Below are positions 43,702-53,376 of a stretch of DNA of 64,000 nt, piece after piece. The stretch is from the NCBI GenBank assembly GCA_023393115.1, contig JAEWMS010000002.1, forward strand, positions 13,616 to 77,615. Reading direction: 5' to 3'. The notes below the pieces were generated by a model, which did not search any database, was not told where the DNA came from, and was given only the letters and a program-made list of their open reading frames with translations. The DNA comes from Bacillota bacterium (lineage in GTDB: Bacteria; Bacillota; Clostridia; Acetivibrionales; DSM-1351). Each line of letters starts with the position of its first letter. The first letter of the stretch is position 1. The translations under genes and the position numbers were made by a program.

Positions 43702-43811
43702 TATATGCACCTCCTTTATTACAAGGTTACATGAATTTATGTATTCTTACTTGATTGTATCTGCCCTTTTTAATAGTTTTGATAATAACAAAAAGGAAAT
43801 TGGAACTCAAC

Positions 43812-45002
43812 CTAAGCCGAAAGAATTTTTACTTTAACGTTGGAATTCGGCAGTAAAAATTTATCAGGGTTATCAAAACTAACCTTTATGGATATAACTG
43901 TTTCGTTGTTTTTCACTGAAGCCAAACATGACACAAATGAGACTTTACCTGTATAAAATTTTGTCTTATCCATTTCCGGAATGATTTGTACCTTTGCACC
44001 CACATGTACTTGCGATATGCTTTGTTCTTCTATTCCGACCTCAACGTACAGACTGTCAAGATCCAATAAATTTGCGATAATATTGCCTGCTGTGATTGAA
44101 TCTCCGGGGTTGAACTTTATACTTTCTAATGCGGCCCTTTTCATATCACATATCAGGTAGTCGTTTCGAACAGAGGCCTCATTGACTTTGTCTGTTATAT
44201 TCTTCATCTCTGCTTCCTTCGAAGATAAAAGGCTTTTATTTTGTACAATTAAAGCATTTAGGTCCCTCACCTCATTAGTCATGTCAGCTTTCAAACTAGT
44301 AAGATCAATTTTATTCTGATTTATTGATATTTCCAGAGAATCAGCATCCGATTGATATTTTTGCTTTAAAGCTTCTATTTCCAATTTTATTTCTTTAATT
44401 TTCTGTTCTTTCTCTTTCACATTCCTTTGTTGATTCTGATAATCCTTTAGAGAAACTGCTCCAGCATCAAATAATATTTTGCAATCCGACAAATTTGTTT
44501 TTTCAACTGAGAGATCATTTTCTGCAGTTTCAAGAGTAAGGGCCAATTTTCTGTTTTCAGGTGATTGTCCTGTTATTATGTAGCTTTTAGTAACACCTAA
44601 CTTTTTGTTTAAAGATATCATATTATTATTTAAATCAATTGTTTTGAGAAGTGTTTGATCCTGTATGGTTTTCAGCTTAATCTCCAGGTCTTCCAGCTGC
44701 TGTTTCAAACCATCTATTTCATTTCGTATCTTCTCAATTTGCAGATTATATTCCGTTAAATCAAATTCAATGAGGGACTGTCCCTTTACAACTTCCTCAC
44801 CCTCTCCGGTCAGCACTCTTTTTATACTCGTATTGAATGGTAAAACAATACTTTTAGTATTGAAGCATTTAATAACACCGAATGTAGTGATGGAATTATC
44901 CCTGTCACTGACAGGAATTACTTCCTCATTGTGATTTTCTCCACTGCAGGCTGTTAAGCATAAAATTGAGAGGATAATCACGCTAATTAATGTTTTCTTC
45001 AT
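43812..45002 (-). CDS. Membrane-fusion (HlyD/MacA-type) lipoprotein of an ABC exporter
   Basis: A 396-residue adaptor. A lipoprotein signal peptide ends in LCLTAC-S at about residue 19. A first biotinyl-lipoyl half (about 45-85) leads into a long coiled-coil hairpin (about 85-290), then the second lipoyl half and a beta-barrel (LDLDSLYVEVGIEEQSISQV, NSNVKVKIL). Gram-positive relatives such as YknX join ABC exporters without an outer membrane. It is the last gene of the exporter operon, 84 bp after an ATPase. Confidence 0.88.
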   Translation of the reverse strand: MKKTLISVIILSILCLTACSGENHNEEVIPVSDRDNSITTFGVIKCFNTKSIVLPFNTSIKRVLTGEGEEVVKGQSLIEFDLTEYNLQIEKIRNEIDGLKQQLEDLEIKLKTIQDQTLLKTIDLNNNMISLNKKLGVTKSYIITGQSPENRKLALTLETAENDLSVEKTNLSDCKILFDAGAVSLKDYQNQQRNVKEKEQKIKEIKLEIEALKQKYQSDADSLEISINQNKIDLTSLKADMTNEVRDLNALIVQNKSLLSSKEAEMKNITDKVNEASVRNDYLICDMKRAALESIKFNPGDSITAGNIIANLLDLDSLYVEVGIEEQSISQVHVGAKVQIIPEMDKTKFYTGKVSFVSCLASVKNNETVISIKVSFDNPDKFLLPNSNVKVKILSA

Positions 45003-45086
45003 ATTTCCAACCTACTCTCATACAAGTTTATTTCATAAATGTCACATAATCTCCTTAGATAAGAAAAATTTTTGTTAACCTATACA

Positions 45087-45743
45087 TTATGAAACTTGTT
45101 TTCCGTCTCTTATATGAATAATTCTGTCTGCGTTTTTCAGTATTTTGTAGTCATGTGTAACAACAATTACGCTGCCATCCTTCATACAATCTTCAATCAG
45201 CTCCATTGCAAATAATGCGGAATCCATGTCCAGCGATGCCGTGGGCTCATCTGCAAACAATACCTCAGGCCTGTTAATTAGCGCTCTGATAATTGCGGCC
45301 TTTTGCCTTTCACCAACTGATATTTCACCAGGCTTCTTATCCTTATATTTTAGTAAGCCCATTTTTTTCATAATGTCGAGAGCCCGTTCGGTATCTTCTT
45401 CTGAGATTGTTTTAAGAGGAAGTAAAATGTTTTCCAATATTCCCAGATGAGCAATAAGATAGTGCCTTTGAAATATAAAGCCGAATCTGTCCTGTCTTAT
45501 GCCGTTCATATCATTCTTATTTAGCAGCAATATATCTCTGTTGTCATAAAATATTGAACCTGCGGTTGGCTTTTTCAATCCGGACAATAAGTATAAAATC
45601 GAACTTTTACCGCTGCCTGAGGGTCCCATTATGCCCAGTATTCCATTTGGTCCGAAGGAAATATCAAAATTGTCTACAGCTACAGTCAAATTGTCCTTAT
45701 CACCATCAAATATTAATGTCAGTTCTCTGCCTTCGATTTTCAC
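45087..45743 (-). CDS. ABC transporter ATP-binding protein, MacB/LolD type (system B)
   Basis: A 218-residue ATPase. Walker A is GPSGSGKSSILYLLSG, the signature is ISVGERQKAAIIRAL (altered from LSGGQ), Walker B is VLFADEPTASLD and the switch histidine is in VVTHDY. It starts at GTG (45743), overlapping the upstream permease stop by four bases, with GGAGGT in place. It energises the permease at 45740-46888. Confidence 0.94.
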   Translation of the reverse strand: MKIEGRELTLIFDGDKDNLTVAVDNFDISFGPNGILGIMGPSGSGKSSILYLLSGLKKPTAGSIFYDNRDILLLNKNDMNGIRQDRFGFIFQRHYLIAHLGILENILLPLKTISEEDTERALDIMKKMGLLKYKDKKPGEISVGERQKAAIIRALINRPEVLFADEPTASLDMDSALFAMELIEDCMKDGSVIVVTHDYKILKNADRIIHIRDGKQVS

Positions 45744-46888
45744 ATTGCACCTCCGTCTTCCATTTCAATAACCCCTACGATATCTATTTTTTTACTAAAT
45801 GAAATACCAATTGAAACAGTCTGAACGATTATACATAACATTGGAATACAAAGAGACAAAACAATTGCTTTGGAATCGAAAAGTGCTAAAGGCGATCCTT
45901 TTACTTTGAAGACCGTTTGATTAAGGACCAGTCCGATTATTATTAAACATAATATTCCGCTTATAGCAGATAAGAGGTTAAGTACAAGCACTTCGGATAT
46001 ATTTCTTAATATAATGGTCTGACGTGAATACCCTATTACATTCAGTATGGCAAATTCCTTCAGCCTTCCATGGTAAAAGAGATATGTCAAAAACCCGAGG
46101 CATACCGACACTATAATCAGCACCGAGCCATAGATTACATTTAATAACAAATATATACTTTCAGAAGACTCGGTAAAGTCAGACCAGCTGTTGCTGTAGC
46201 TGCTGAGATCATTTCCTGTAAGCGGCAGATAGCTAAGATAACGGTTCAGGCTGTCAAGCCTTCCTTCTTTTGCATAAATCAATACACCGTATTGTTCGGG
46301 ATTGCTAACAACATTCTCCTCCTTCCATTCTTCAAGGGATGCAAAACCCGCCAGTGCCTTTCCTTTTAATGTACCTACAATGCGATACCGTCCCGAGAGT
46401 TTTTCTTTTGCAGTAATATCGCTACCAATGGCGTCACCAATAGTTAAATTTTTATTTTTTATTATATTCTCATGGAGAATGATTTCGTTCTTACCAGGAT
46501 CAGGGAGCCTCCCCGCCGCAACTTCAAGGTTCATTTTATCCATAAACTCCCTCAAATCATTCTGATAGAGCAAATAGACTCTGACACCCACAGTTGATAG
46601 AACACTTTCGATTTCTGTATAGCCTAAAACACAGGGAACTACCTTATTAGTATCCTCATGGGTTTCAATGGATGTAAGAATTTCCGATTTAATAAGGCTT
46701 CCTCTAGCCTGAATGCTTGAATAATGCTTGCGGGTTTCAACGAATGCATTATATTGAACACTGTAATACGAGTTTATGATCATATATACCGTGTGCAGTA
46801 AAATCACGCTAAGTAACAGAGGTATTACTAAAAGCAGCAGCCGTCCTTTGTTATGTTTATAGTATTTCATATTTGATACCGGTTTCAA
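45740..46888 (-). CDS. ABC transporter permease, FtsX/MacB type (system B)
   Basis: A 382-residue permease. An N-terminal membrane segment at about 15-35, a large extracellular domain (about 40-240), and three C-terminal segments make the single-unit FtsX layout (YGSVLIIVSVCLGFLTYLFY; ISEVLVLNLLSAISGILCLI). This is the mechanotransmission type that drives peptides or lipoproteins with a fusion partner. Translation is coupled to the following ATPase. Confidence 0.88.
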   Translation of the reverse strand: MKPVSNMKYYKHNKGRLLLLVIPLLLSVILLHTVYMIINSYYSVQYNAFVETRKHYSSIQARGSLIKSEILTSIETHEDTNKVVPCVLGYTEIESVLSTVGVRVYLLYQNDLREFMDKMNLEVAAGRLPDPGKNEIILHENIIKNKNLTIGDAIGSDITAKEKLSGRYRIVGTLKGKALAGFASLEEWKEENVVSNPEQYGVLIYAKEGRLDSLNRYLSYLPLTGNDLSSYSNSWSDFTESSESIYLLLNVIYGSVLIIVSVCLGFLTYLFYHGRLKEFAILNVIGYSRQTIILRNISEVLVLNLLSAISGILCLIIIGLVLNQTVFKVKGSPLALFDSKAIVLSLCIPMLCIIVQTVSIGISFSKKIDIVGVIEMEDGGAM

Positions 46889-46979
46889 ATAAAGCCCCTC
46901 CTGTTCTAACGTATAGACTTATAGAGTTGTGGACATCTATTACCTCGTTATACAAATTATACCACTACAATAAAATAAA

Positions 46980-47648
46980 TCATGAAATAATGCCATCCTT
47001 TATTTTAATGATCCTATCGCATTGCCGGGCAAATTCTTCCGAATGTGTAACCATAACAATTGTAACTCTGTTATTGATATTTATCTGTCGCAGCAATTCT
47101 ATAATTTGTATGGAATTCCTTGAATCAAGATTTCCTGTGGGCTCATCTGCAAGAAGAAGTGCTGGATTGTTTGCAAGTGCTCTGGCAATTGCAGTCCGCT
47201 GCTGCTCTCCCCCTGATAGTTGTGAAGGCCTGTGGTCTTTTCTGTGAACAAGTCCAACGGTTTCCAGAAGCATATTGATGTAATTGTGATCTACCTTACG
47301 TTTATCCAGAAGATTAGGCATAATAACATTTTCATATACTGTAATGCCCGGTATTAAATAAAATGATTGAAAAATAAAGCCTATGTTTTTTCTTCTTAAA
47401 GTGGCTTGTTTTCTATCCGACAGTCCTGCCATATCCTGACCGAAAATTTTTACTATTCCGCTTGTTGGTCTATCAAGCATTCCAAGTATATGCAGCAATG
47501 TACTCTTCCCTGAGCCCGAAGGGCCTGTTATTGCACAAAATTCGCCGTTTTCAAAACCAACACTTATTCCCTTTAAAATCTCTGTTTTAAACTCTCCATT
47601 AACATATTCCTTGCGTAGATTGTTTGTTTCAAGAATGTAATTACTCAC
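46980..47648 (-). CDS. ABC transporter ATP-binding protein, MacB/LolD type (system A)
   Basis: A 222-residue ATPase with Walker A GPSGSGKSTLLHILGML, signature LSGGEQQRTAIARAL, Walker B LLLADEPTGNLDSR and MVTHSEEF. It starts at GTG (47648) within the permease stop region (eight-base overlap), with GGAGGT upstream. It resembles LolD/MacB ATPases that power lipoprotein or antimicrobial-peptide handling. Confidence 0.96.
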   Translation of the reverse strand: MSNYILETNNLRKEYVNGEFKTEILKGISVGFENGEFCAITGPSGSGKSTLLHILGMLDRPTSGIVKIFGQDMAGLSDRKQATLRRKNIGFIFQSFYLIPGITVYENVIMPNLLDKRKVDHNYINMLLETVGLVHRKDHRPSQLSGGEQQRTAIARALANNPALLLADEPTGNLDSRNSIQIIELLRQININNRVTIVMVTHSEEFARQCDRIIKIKDGIIS

Positions 47649-50130
47649 TGCGTAGACCTCCTATAAGAGTAGTTCTGCTGTAATTGATCAAGCCTATTGT
47701 TCCTGACAAAATACATACTACTAATCCCTTAAGGCAAGTACCAAGAATTGTACCTATACTAAAATATATTCTCATGGAAATCTGTAGTGAAAAAATCAAT
47801 TTTGGCAGGGCAATATAGCTAACAATACAGCCCATTACAACTCCTGATAATATGCCTGCTGCACCGGCTAAAAGCAATTCATAAAAAAGGACTCTCCCAA
47901 TACTTCCTTTAGGAAAACCTATAGCCCCATAAATAGCAAGTTCTCCGGCACGGCACTTAAAGGACAGGAGCATGATAAAAAGCATACCAAAGATACCGGT
48001 TATTGTAGAAATATTTGAAATCCACCTCATGGAAGATATTATCAGTCTGCTTTCCTCAATAGAACTCATCTGCATCTCACTAATAGTTTCAATCTGTGCC
48101 TGTCTGTCGCGGTAGATACTTTTAATGGATGAAAGTGCAGTAGCAATGTCATCAGCTTTAACCGATATGGAAGAATATTGCGTTGGCTGAAAATCCTCTG
48201 CGAAATTCCTTCGGGATATCAGGGCATATCTTCCCAGTTTGGTATATTCATCATCAAAAAAGCCTGATATGTTATAACTAACTTCTCTATATACTCCGTT
48301 ATAAGAAAATATTTTCAGAATAATTTTGTCGTTTTCCTTTACTTCGTAAATACGTCCAAGGGTTTTTGTAAGAAGTATGTTTTTTCCTTTTTCCAGCTGA
48401 TTGAGGGGGTTGTCGTAACTGCTGGATATAATGTAATCCATAAATTCCGGAGCTTTCTGCGTATCAATTCCGTGAATCCTGTATATGGATATGCTCTGGC
48501 CTTTCACTTCGGTGCCAGCTGAATAATAATTTGCACACGCCCCGGAGACTCCGGGAAGTTGAGTCAGTGTATTCAGCCTTCCCAGGGACAGATCACCTGC
48601 AGAAACCTCTATTTCATAATGGAACCTGTCATAGTATAATCTACTGCCCTCTGAATTGCTGAAAGTGATGGTATCTATTATTATACCTGTAGCTATTATT
48701 ACAGCCAGAATAGTAGAAGCTATCACAAAACTTCTTTGATGCTGAATTGATAAGGATACTATTTTAAAGGTACCTTTAACGGAATAAAAGAGTCTTTTAG
48801 CAAATAATGCTAAGATATTAAATATAAATGGTGAGGCTATCAAAAAGGACAGCATTATTACTATGACAAGCGCTACATAAATTACCAGACCGTTAAGAGA
48901 CTGCACTAGCAGAAGTACTACCAATGAAACAATAAAAAGTATTAGAGCTGCTATTGGCCTTGCTATGCGCAAATTGCCCTGATTATCGGTATCTTGTTTA
49001 ACAAGTCCGATAATTTGTATTGATTTATACTTTCGAAGAGATAAATATCCCCCGATAATACTGATTCCAATACATATTAACATAGTCAATGCAATATGCC
49101 GGCCAGAAACTGCTAGTACAACATCACCGGCAACTTCTGCTGCAAGTAGGTACCTTGCCAGCAAAAAAAGAAATAGCATACCTGCTCCCAGACTACAAAT
49201 ACCGGCCGCTATTCCATAGACAAGGCCCTCTAGCAGCACCACTATATCTGTGTTGAACCTACCAGCCCCCATAGCCCGTAACACTCCCATTTGAGGCATA
49301 CGTTCAATAACAATGTTTTGAAATATTATGTAGATTACATACACAGCCATTAAGCAAAGGAGTACAGACATAAATACGAAAGGAACAGCGTTTCTGTTCG
49401 TTTGTAGGCGAATATGCTCTGCGGAATAAGTTTCGTCTACTTTGTATTCTTTATATAGCTCCGACAATCGTAATATCATGTGGGGTTTGGAAACACCTTT
49501 TTTAAGACCGATATATACTGTGTCAGCCTTACCTAAATGCCCTGATAAAGCCTGCATTTTTTCATATGGAACTATTGCAGAAAAACCATCCTTTTCATAA
49601 GCAAAAGGGCCGTCGGAAGAACACACCGCATACACAACAAACTGCACTTTCCGGCCATTTATCTCTGCTGTCAGTACATCGCCATTTTTTACTTTATTTT
49701 CATCAGCATATTTTTCACTGATGATTATCATATTACCTGCAAAATGAGATGTATCAAGTTCCTCTAATTTCTGAAGATCAATCATTTCCAGCAAGGTGTC
49801 AAGAGTATATCCGTGGAAAATAAAGGAATGGTCACCGATTCTGCCACTGCCACTCACTTTTTTGACTGTATAGTTGTAGTAATTGCTGTATTTCTCAATC
49901 TTATTCTGGTCAAAGTAACGTGAAGGTGATGACAACCTGGATGTAATAACAATATCAGAGTATCCGTATTCACTTCGCCACTTATTTGCAGTGGTTTTCA
50001 TCATTGTATCCGATATGGAAACCGAAGCAAGTATGGCTGCCCCTGACAGGCATATGGTTATTAATATCAGAGTCAGTCGGACGGGCCTTTTTAATACAGT
50101 TGATATAATATATTTTAAAAGTATTATCAT
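47641..50130 (-). CDS. ABC transporter permease with duplicated FtsX domains (system A)
   Basis: An 829-residue permease. It has an N-terminal segment, an extracellular domain (about 45-245), a first FtsX domain (about 250-390, IIFQNIVIERMPQMGVLRAM), a central segment pair, a second extracellular domain (about 500-690) and a second FtsX domain (about 695-829). This is the long BceB- or YtrF-like plan in which one chain supplies both halves. It follows the lipoprotein gene by 55 bp. Confidence 0.9.
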   Translation of the reverse strand: MIILLKYIISTVLKRPVRLTLILITICLSGAAILASVSISDTMMKTTANKWRSEYGYSDIVITSRLSSPSRYFDQNKIEKYSNYYNYTVKKVSGSGRIGDHSFIFHGYTLDTLLEMIDLQKLEELDTSHFAGNMIIISEKYADENKVKNGDVLTAEINGRKVQFVVYAVCSSDGPFAYEKDGFSAIVPYEKMQALSGHLGKADTVYIGLKKGVSKPHMILRLSELYKEYKVDETYSAEHIRLQTNRNAVPFVFMSVLLCLMAVYVIYIIFQNIVIERMPQMGVLRAMGAGRFNTDIVVLLEGLVYGIAAGICSLGAGMLFLFLLARYLLAAEVAGDVVLAVSGRHIALTMLICIGISIIGGYLSLRKYKSIQIIGLVKQDTDNQGNLRIARPIAALILFIVSLVVLLLVQSLNGLVIYVALVIVIMLSFLIASPFIFNILALFAKRLFYSVKGTFKIVSLSIQHQRSFVIASTILAVIIATGIIIDTITFSNSEGSRLYYDRFHYEIEVSAGDLSLGRLNTLTQLPGVSGACANYYSAGTEVKGQSISIYRIHGIDTQKAPEFMDYIISSSYDNPLNQLEKGKNILLTKTLGRIYEVKENDKIILKIFSYNGVYREVSYNISGFFDDEYTKLGRYALISRRNFAEDFQPTQYSSISVKADDIATALSSIKSIYRDRQAQIETISEMQMSSIEESRLIISSMRWISNISTITGIFGMLFIMLLSFKCRAGELAIYGAIGFPKGSIGRVLFYELLLAGAAGILSGVVMGCIVSYIALPKLIFSLQISMRIYFSIGTILGTCLKGLVVCILSGTIGLINYSRTTLIGGLRSE

Positions 50131-50185
50131 TCCGCGCTCCTACAGATTATGTACTCTACCCCAGGCAATTTTATGGTCTGTACTG

Positions 50186-50683
50186 TTATTTATGCTTATC
50201 GATATAGGCCTTGTATTTTGCTATTGTTTCATCAATATCTGTAAGTAGGAGAAGTACTTTATATTCATCTCCCTGCTGCTGAACCATAATCCGGTATGTA
50301 TCCTTGTCATAACCGCTTAATTCAACGTCTGGTATAAGAATCTCCTGCTTGCTGTCAACTTTGAGTCCGTAAGCATTTCCAAACTCAGTTCCAGAATATT
50401 TGTAATCTTTAAATACATCAACCTCGCTATCAATGATAAAGCTTTTTACAGTCATAATATTGGCAGCCAGTTCACGCCAGGTATTAAAGTCTTCCTCACT
50501 GATATTTCCCTTGTCAAAGTCTGATAATAGAGCATAAGCCTTGCTGTATTCCGACGCATTAATATTGTTCAGATAATCAGTCATAGTCTGTTTTGCTTGC
50601 TCCTTCTCTTTACCGCAGCCTGTAAAAAGGCTGATTATCAGGCATAGGAGCAAAACAACCGCTGTTATTTTCTTTATTTTCAT
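50186..50683 (-). CDS. Lipoprotein of the exporter operon
   Basis: A 165-residue secreted lipoprotein: signal peptide with lipobox LFTGC-G, then a domain of about 130 residues (TMTDYLNNINASEYSKAYAL ... GDEYKVLLLLTD) with the feel of an NTF2-like or DUF4878-type fold. Cell-envelope attached. It precedes the large permease and follows the two-component genes after a terminator. It could be a substrate-binding or immunity partner; no family is certain. Confidence 0.82.
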   Translation of the reverse strand: MKIKKITAVVLLLCLIISLFTGCGKEKEQAKQTMTDYLNNINASEYSKAYALLSDFDKGNISEEDFNTWRELAANIMTVKSFIIDSEVDVFKDYKYSGTEFGNAYGLKVDSKQEILIPDVELSGYDKDTYRIMVQQQGDEYKVLLLLTDIDETIAKYKAYIDKHK

Positions 50684-50726
50684 AACTCAAACCCTCCTGA
50701 ATAATTCTCTTCAACTTCATAATAAT

Positions 50727-50752
50727 AAAAGACACTACCCTCAGGTAGTGTC
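50727..50752 (-). terminator. Terminator after the response regulator
   Basis: GGACACTACC and GGTAGTGTC pair around a 4-nt loop, followed on the minus strand by TTTTATTATT. It separates the two-component pair from the exporter operon, so the exporter must have its own promoter. Confidence 0.88.
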
Positions 50753-50792
50753 CTCTGTAATATTGTTTGTCACATTTTTTATGACACTTCAG

Positions 50793-51437
50793 TCATAAGC
50801 CCAGTTCCTTCATCCTAAGAACAGCACTGGTTCTGTCGGTTACTTCAAGCTTTTCATATATGCAGCTGACATAATTTCTTACAGTTCCTTCAGACAAGTA
50901 AAGCGCTGTTGCTATTTGAGAATTGTTGAATCCGTCAGTAAGCATTTGAGCTATTTCGATTTCTCTTCCTGAAAAGTTAATACTTTTCAGCTTTAACTCT
51001 GTATCCTTTCTGGCCTTAATCCGCATAAGTCCCCTTTTTAGGTTTTCAGCTACAGCAGAAGGCATAACCAGTTGACCGTCCAGTGCATTACGAACTGACC
51101 ATACCAGATCTTGAGCATCTATATCTTTGATAAGATATCCATCAGCACCATTTGCAATTGCATCCATTATGTAGTCCTCGTCATTAAAGGTTGTAAGCAT
51201 AATGACTTTCATATTCTGATGTACTTTTTTTAAATGCGATACAACATCAACACCATTCATTTTAGGCATTCGTATATCAAGCAGAACCAAATCCGGTTTT
51301 AAGGCATTGGCCATATCTATTGCCACACAGCCATCATAGGCCATTCCTATAATTTCAAAATCACCATCGGTTTCGAGCATCGATTTAATACCATCGCACA
51401 TGAGACGCTGATCATCAGCTAGAAGTATTTTTAACAT
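50793..51437 (-). CDS. NarL/LuxR-type response regulator
   Basis: A 214-residue regulator. The receiver domain has ILLADDQ, the phosphorylated aspartate in DLVLLDIRMP at about 53, the conserved threonine and lysine (MLTTFND, YLIKD). A LuxR helix-turn-helix lies at about 148-210 (REIEIAQMLTDGFNNSQIAT). The start overlaps the kinase gene by 23 bases. It probably controls the exporter operon downstream. Confidence 0.95.
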   Translation of the reverse strand: MLKILLADDQRLMCDGIKSMLETDGDFEIIGMAYDGCVAIDMANALKPDLVLLDIRMPKMNGVDVVSHLKKVHQNMKVIMLTTFNDEDYIMDAIANGADGYLIKDIDAQDLVWSVRNALDGQLVMPSAVAENLKRGLMRIKARKDTELKLKSINFSGREIEIAQMLTDGFNNSQIATALYLSEGTVRNYVSCIYEKLEVTDRTSAVLRMKELGL

Positions 51438-52602
51438 TGTTTTCCCCCTTGTAAGGTATGGTAATTTTTATTGTAAACCCTTCATTCTTTACTGAAAAAG
51501 TCTCTATAATACCACCCTGCTCCACAGTTTGCTTCTCCATGGCAGTCAAACCGTATCCCGTGCAGATTTTATCAGTTCCACTGCCGTTGTCCATCAGGTA
51601 AAAAAGAATTTGTGAACAATCAATAATCAGTCGGAAAACAAAGGCTGAGGCCTGCCCGTGACGGACACCGTTGGTAATACCTTCCTTGAGTGCCGAGAGA
51701 ATTAATTCCTGAACACCTGACGGTAAATTTCGATCTATTTTGATTTGTGGCAGTATTTTTATATTCATACTCCTTTGTGAATTCTTTATAATATCAAAAA
51801 TCCTGTCTTCAAATTGCATGTTATCCTGGTCTATGAGGGCCAACGCCTGCTTAATGCTGCGGAGCCCTTCCCGGGTTTGTTCCTTTGCATTAGATATTTT
51901 CTTCAGTGCCTCAGGAGTATTTTTTTCAATGAGAAGCTCTGCTGCTTCAAGCTGCACAGATGCTGCTGTCAATACATGTCCCAAGGTATCATGGATTTGC
52001 TTTGACATCCTGTTTCGCTCCCTTAAAATGGCAACCTTTTCCATATCTTCACTGTATTGCTTCATTTGCTTGTTTATATCCTGCAGTTGCTTTCTATTAA
52101 CGTGCAGTCTGGTAATTTGTTCAAAATTCTCCTGTTGTAGCTGCTTGATATTGTTTAGGGACAACATCATCAGAGTGCCGACCAGACCTGACAGCAGCAG
52201 GAATACTGCGGGATAAATAGTTTTGGGATTATTTTGTGGAAATATGTATAGATAAAAACTAAATGTAATAAGAAGAAATATATTTATTACGACTGAAATC
52301 CAGGTCTTATAAGCAGTAAATATTCCCAACTGTAATACATAAACAAGAGGTACGCTTCCAAACCCGTTCGAAATATATACTAATAGTAAAATAAGAGAGT
52401 ACTGAATTATAGCAATAATACTGTTCAGAATAAGTTTTCCTCTTAATATAAAGTCATTAACAATAGTGAGAAAAGAAAATCCTAAAAATATTAAAAGCCA
52501 TGACCATAGAGAACTATAGTTATCATATATCAATAGTATGAGACTAAAACAAAACAATATTACATATATTAAATAATTGTACTTTTCTGCTTTTTCCGCC
52601 AT
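51415..52602 (-). CDS. Sensor histidine kinase, HisKA_3 (NarL-partner) family
   Basis: A 395-residue kinase. Six hydrophobic segments in the first 150 residues leave almost no outer loops, a membrane-sensor type like LiaS/DesK. A coiled coil follows, then the phosphorylation helix RNRMSKQIHDTLGHVLTAA with the histidine, and an HATPase_c domain with NGVRHGQAS and DNGSGTDKICTGYGL. ATG 52602 follows AGGGTGG; the codon at 52626 lacks a signal. The partner is the response regulator downstream. Confidence 0.93.
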   Translation of the reverse strand: MAEKAEKYNYLIYVILFCFSLILLIYDNYSSLWSWLLIFLGFSFLTIVNDFILRGKLILNSIIAIIQYSLILLLVYISNGFGSVPLVYVLQLGIFTAYKTWISVVINIFLLITFSFYLYIFPQNNPKTIYPAVFLLLSGLVGTLMMLSLNNIKQLQQENFEQITRLHVNRKQLQDINKQMKQYSEDMEKVAILRERNRMSKQIHDTLGHVLTAASVQLEAAELLIEKNTPEALKKISNAKEQTREGLRSIKQALALIDQDNMQFEDRIFDIIKNSQRSMNIKILPQIKIDRNLPSGVQELILSALKEGITNGVRHGQASAFVFRLIIDCSQILFYLMDNGSGTDKICTGYGLTAMEKQTVEQGGIIETFSVKNEGFTIKITIPYKGENNVKNTSS

Positions 52603-52701
52603 AAACCACCCTAATTTAACAATCATGTAAGTACTGTTCTATTAATACTATATCTGGAATGTAGTTTAGTCAAGTTTTAATCCGGTACCGTAAATACTAA
52701 C

Positions 52702-52733
52702 AAAAGCCAGGCTACTTACCGTGCCCGGCTTTT
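52702..52733 (-). terminator. Terminator after spoIIID
   Basis: AAGCCGGGCAC and GTAGCCTGGCTT pair on the minus strand with a short loop, followed by TTGTTAG. Similar in sequence to the hairpin at 41718-41744. Confidence 0.75.
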
Positions 52734-52788
52734 AACTTATCCTCTATGTAAATTTATGACTTTCAGTGTTACATTCATCTATGTAAAC

Positions 52789-53037
52789 TTACTTCCCCTG
52801 ATATTTTGCCTTTGTTGCTTCCCCGCCCCGTATATGCCTCTCTGCCTTATTCTCCTCGAGTATGATTCTGACATCATTCATAAGTGTTGGATTGATTTTC
52901 TCTAGTCTTTCAGTTACATCTTTGTGGACTGTGCTCTTGCTGATTCCAAACTTTTTAGCTGCGTATCGTACTGTTGTCTTCTTCTCGATAATATAATTCG
53001 CGAGTTCTAAAACCCGTTCTTCTATATATTCCTTCAA
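52789..53037 (-). CDS. spoIIID: Stage III sporulation protein D
   Basis: An 82-residue DNA-binding protein of the mother cell that acts between sigma-E and sigma-K. The helix-turn-helix is TTVRYAAKKFGISKSTVHKD at about 21-40, followed by RLEKINPTLMNDVRIILEEN and the basic tail HIRGGEATKAKY. It starts at TTG (53037), with AAAGGGGGGT six bases upstream; the overlapping ATG is out of frame. In Bacillus it is joined to mbl; here more than 20 kb separate them. Confidence 0.96.
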   Translation of the reverse strand: MKEYIEERVLELANYIIEKKTTVRYAAKKFGISKSTVHKDVTERLEKINPTLMNDVRIILEENKAERHIRGGEATKAKYQGK

Positions 53038-53376
53038 CCATATACCCCCCTTTGATAAGGCAAATATTTACTGCAAAGTAGGCCAAATCAATTATCAATA
53101 AAATGTGAGAGATTGTTTTATTGCAATTGACTTCTAAAGCTACACAGGCAATGTCTACGATGTATCTACTAGATACATTGTATATATATGCCTTTGGGGT
53201 TTGGGTTATGAATAATATAAGTTAATATTCCAGATGTTTTATTAATTATTAGTTAATAATCATCTGTTATTATATGTTAATAAAAAGTTATAATTTACCG
53301 ATATACTCCTGTAATGTTAACGTCTTGTAAAATTCGGGCTAATGTTTCATACTAAAATATTTTGGAGGAATTATCT
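53038..53376. other. Divergent promoter region of spoIIID and an orphan lipoprotein
   Basis: No gene. It holds a strong palindrome (53156-53182, listed separately) and a second imperfect one of 36 bp at 53231-53266 with CAGATG/CATCTG ends and AT-rich arms. Confidence 0.5.
53156..53182. promoter_or_regulatory. 27-bp palindrome, probable operator
   Basis: ATGTATCTA and TAGATACAT are exact arms around one base, extended outward by TAC/GTA with one mismatch. It lies about 120 bp before spoIIID and 195 bp before the lipoprotein gene. The binding protein is unknown. Confidence 0.7.
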
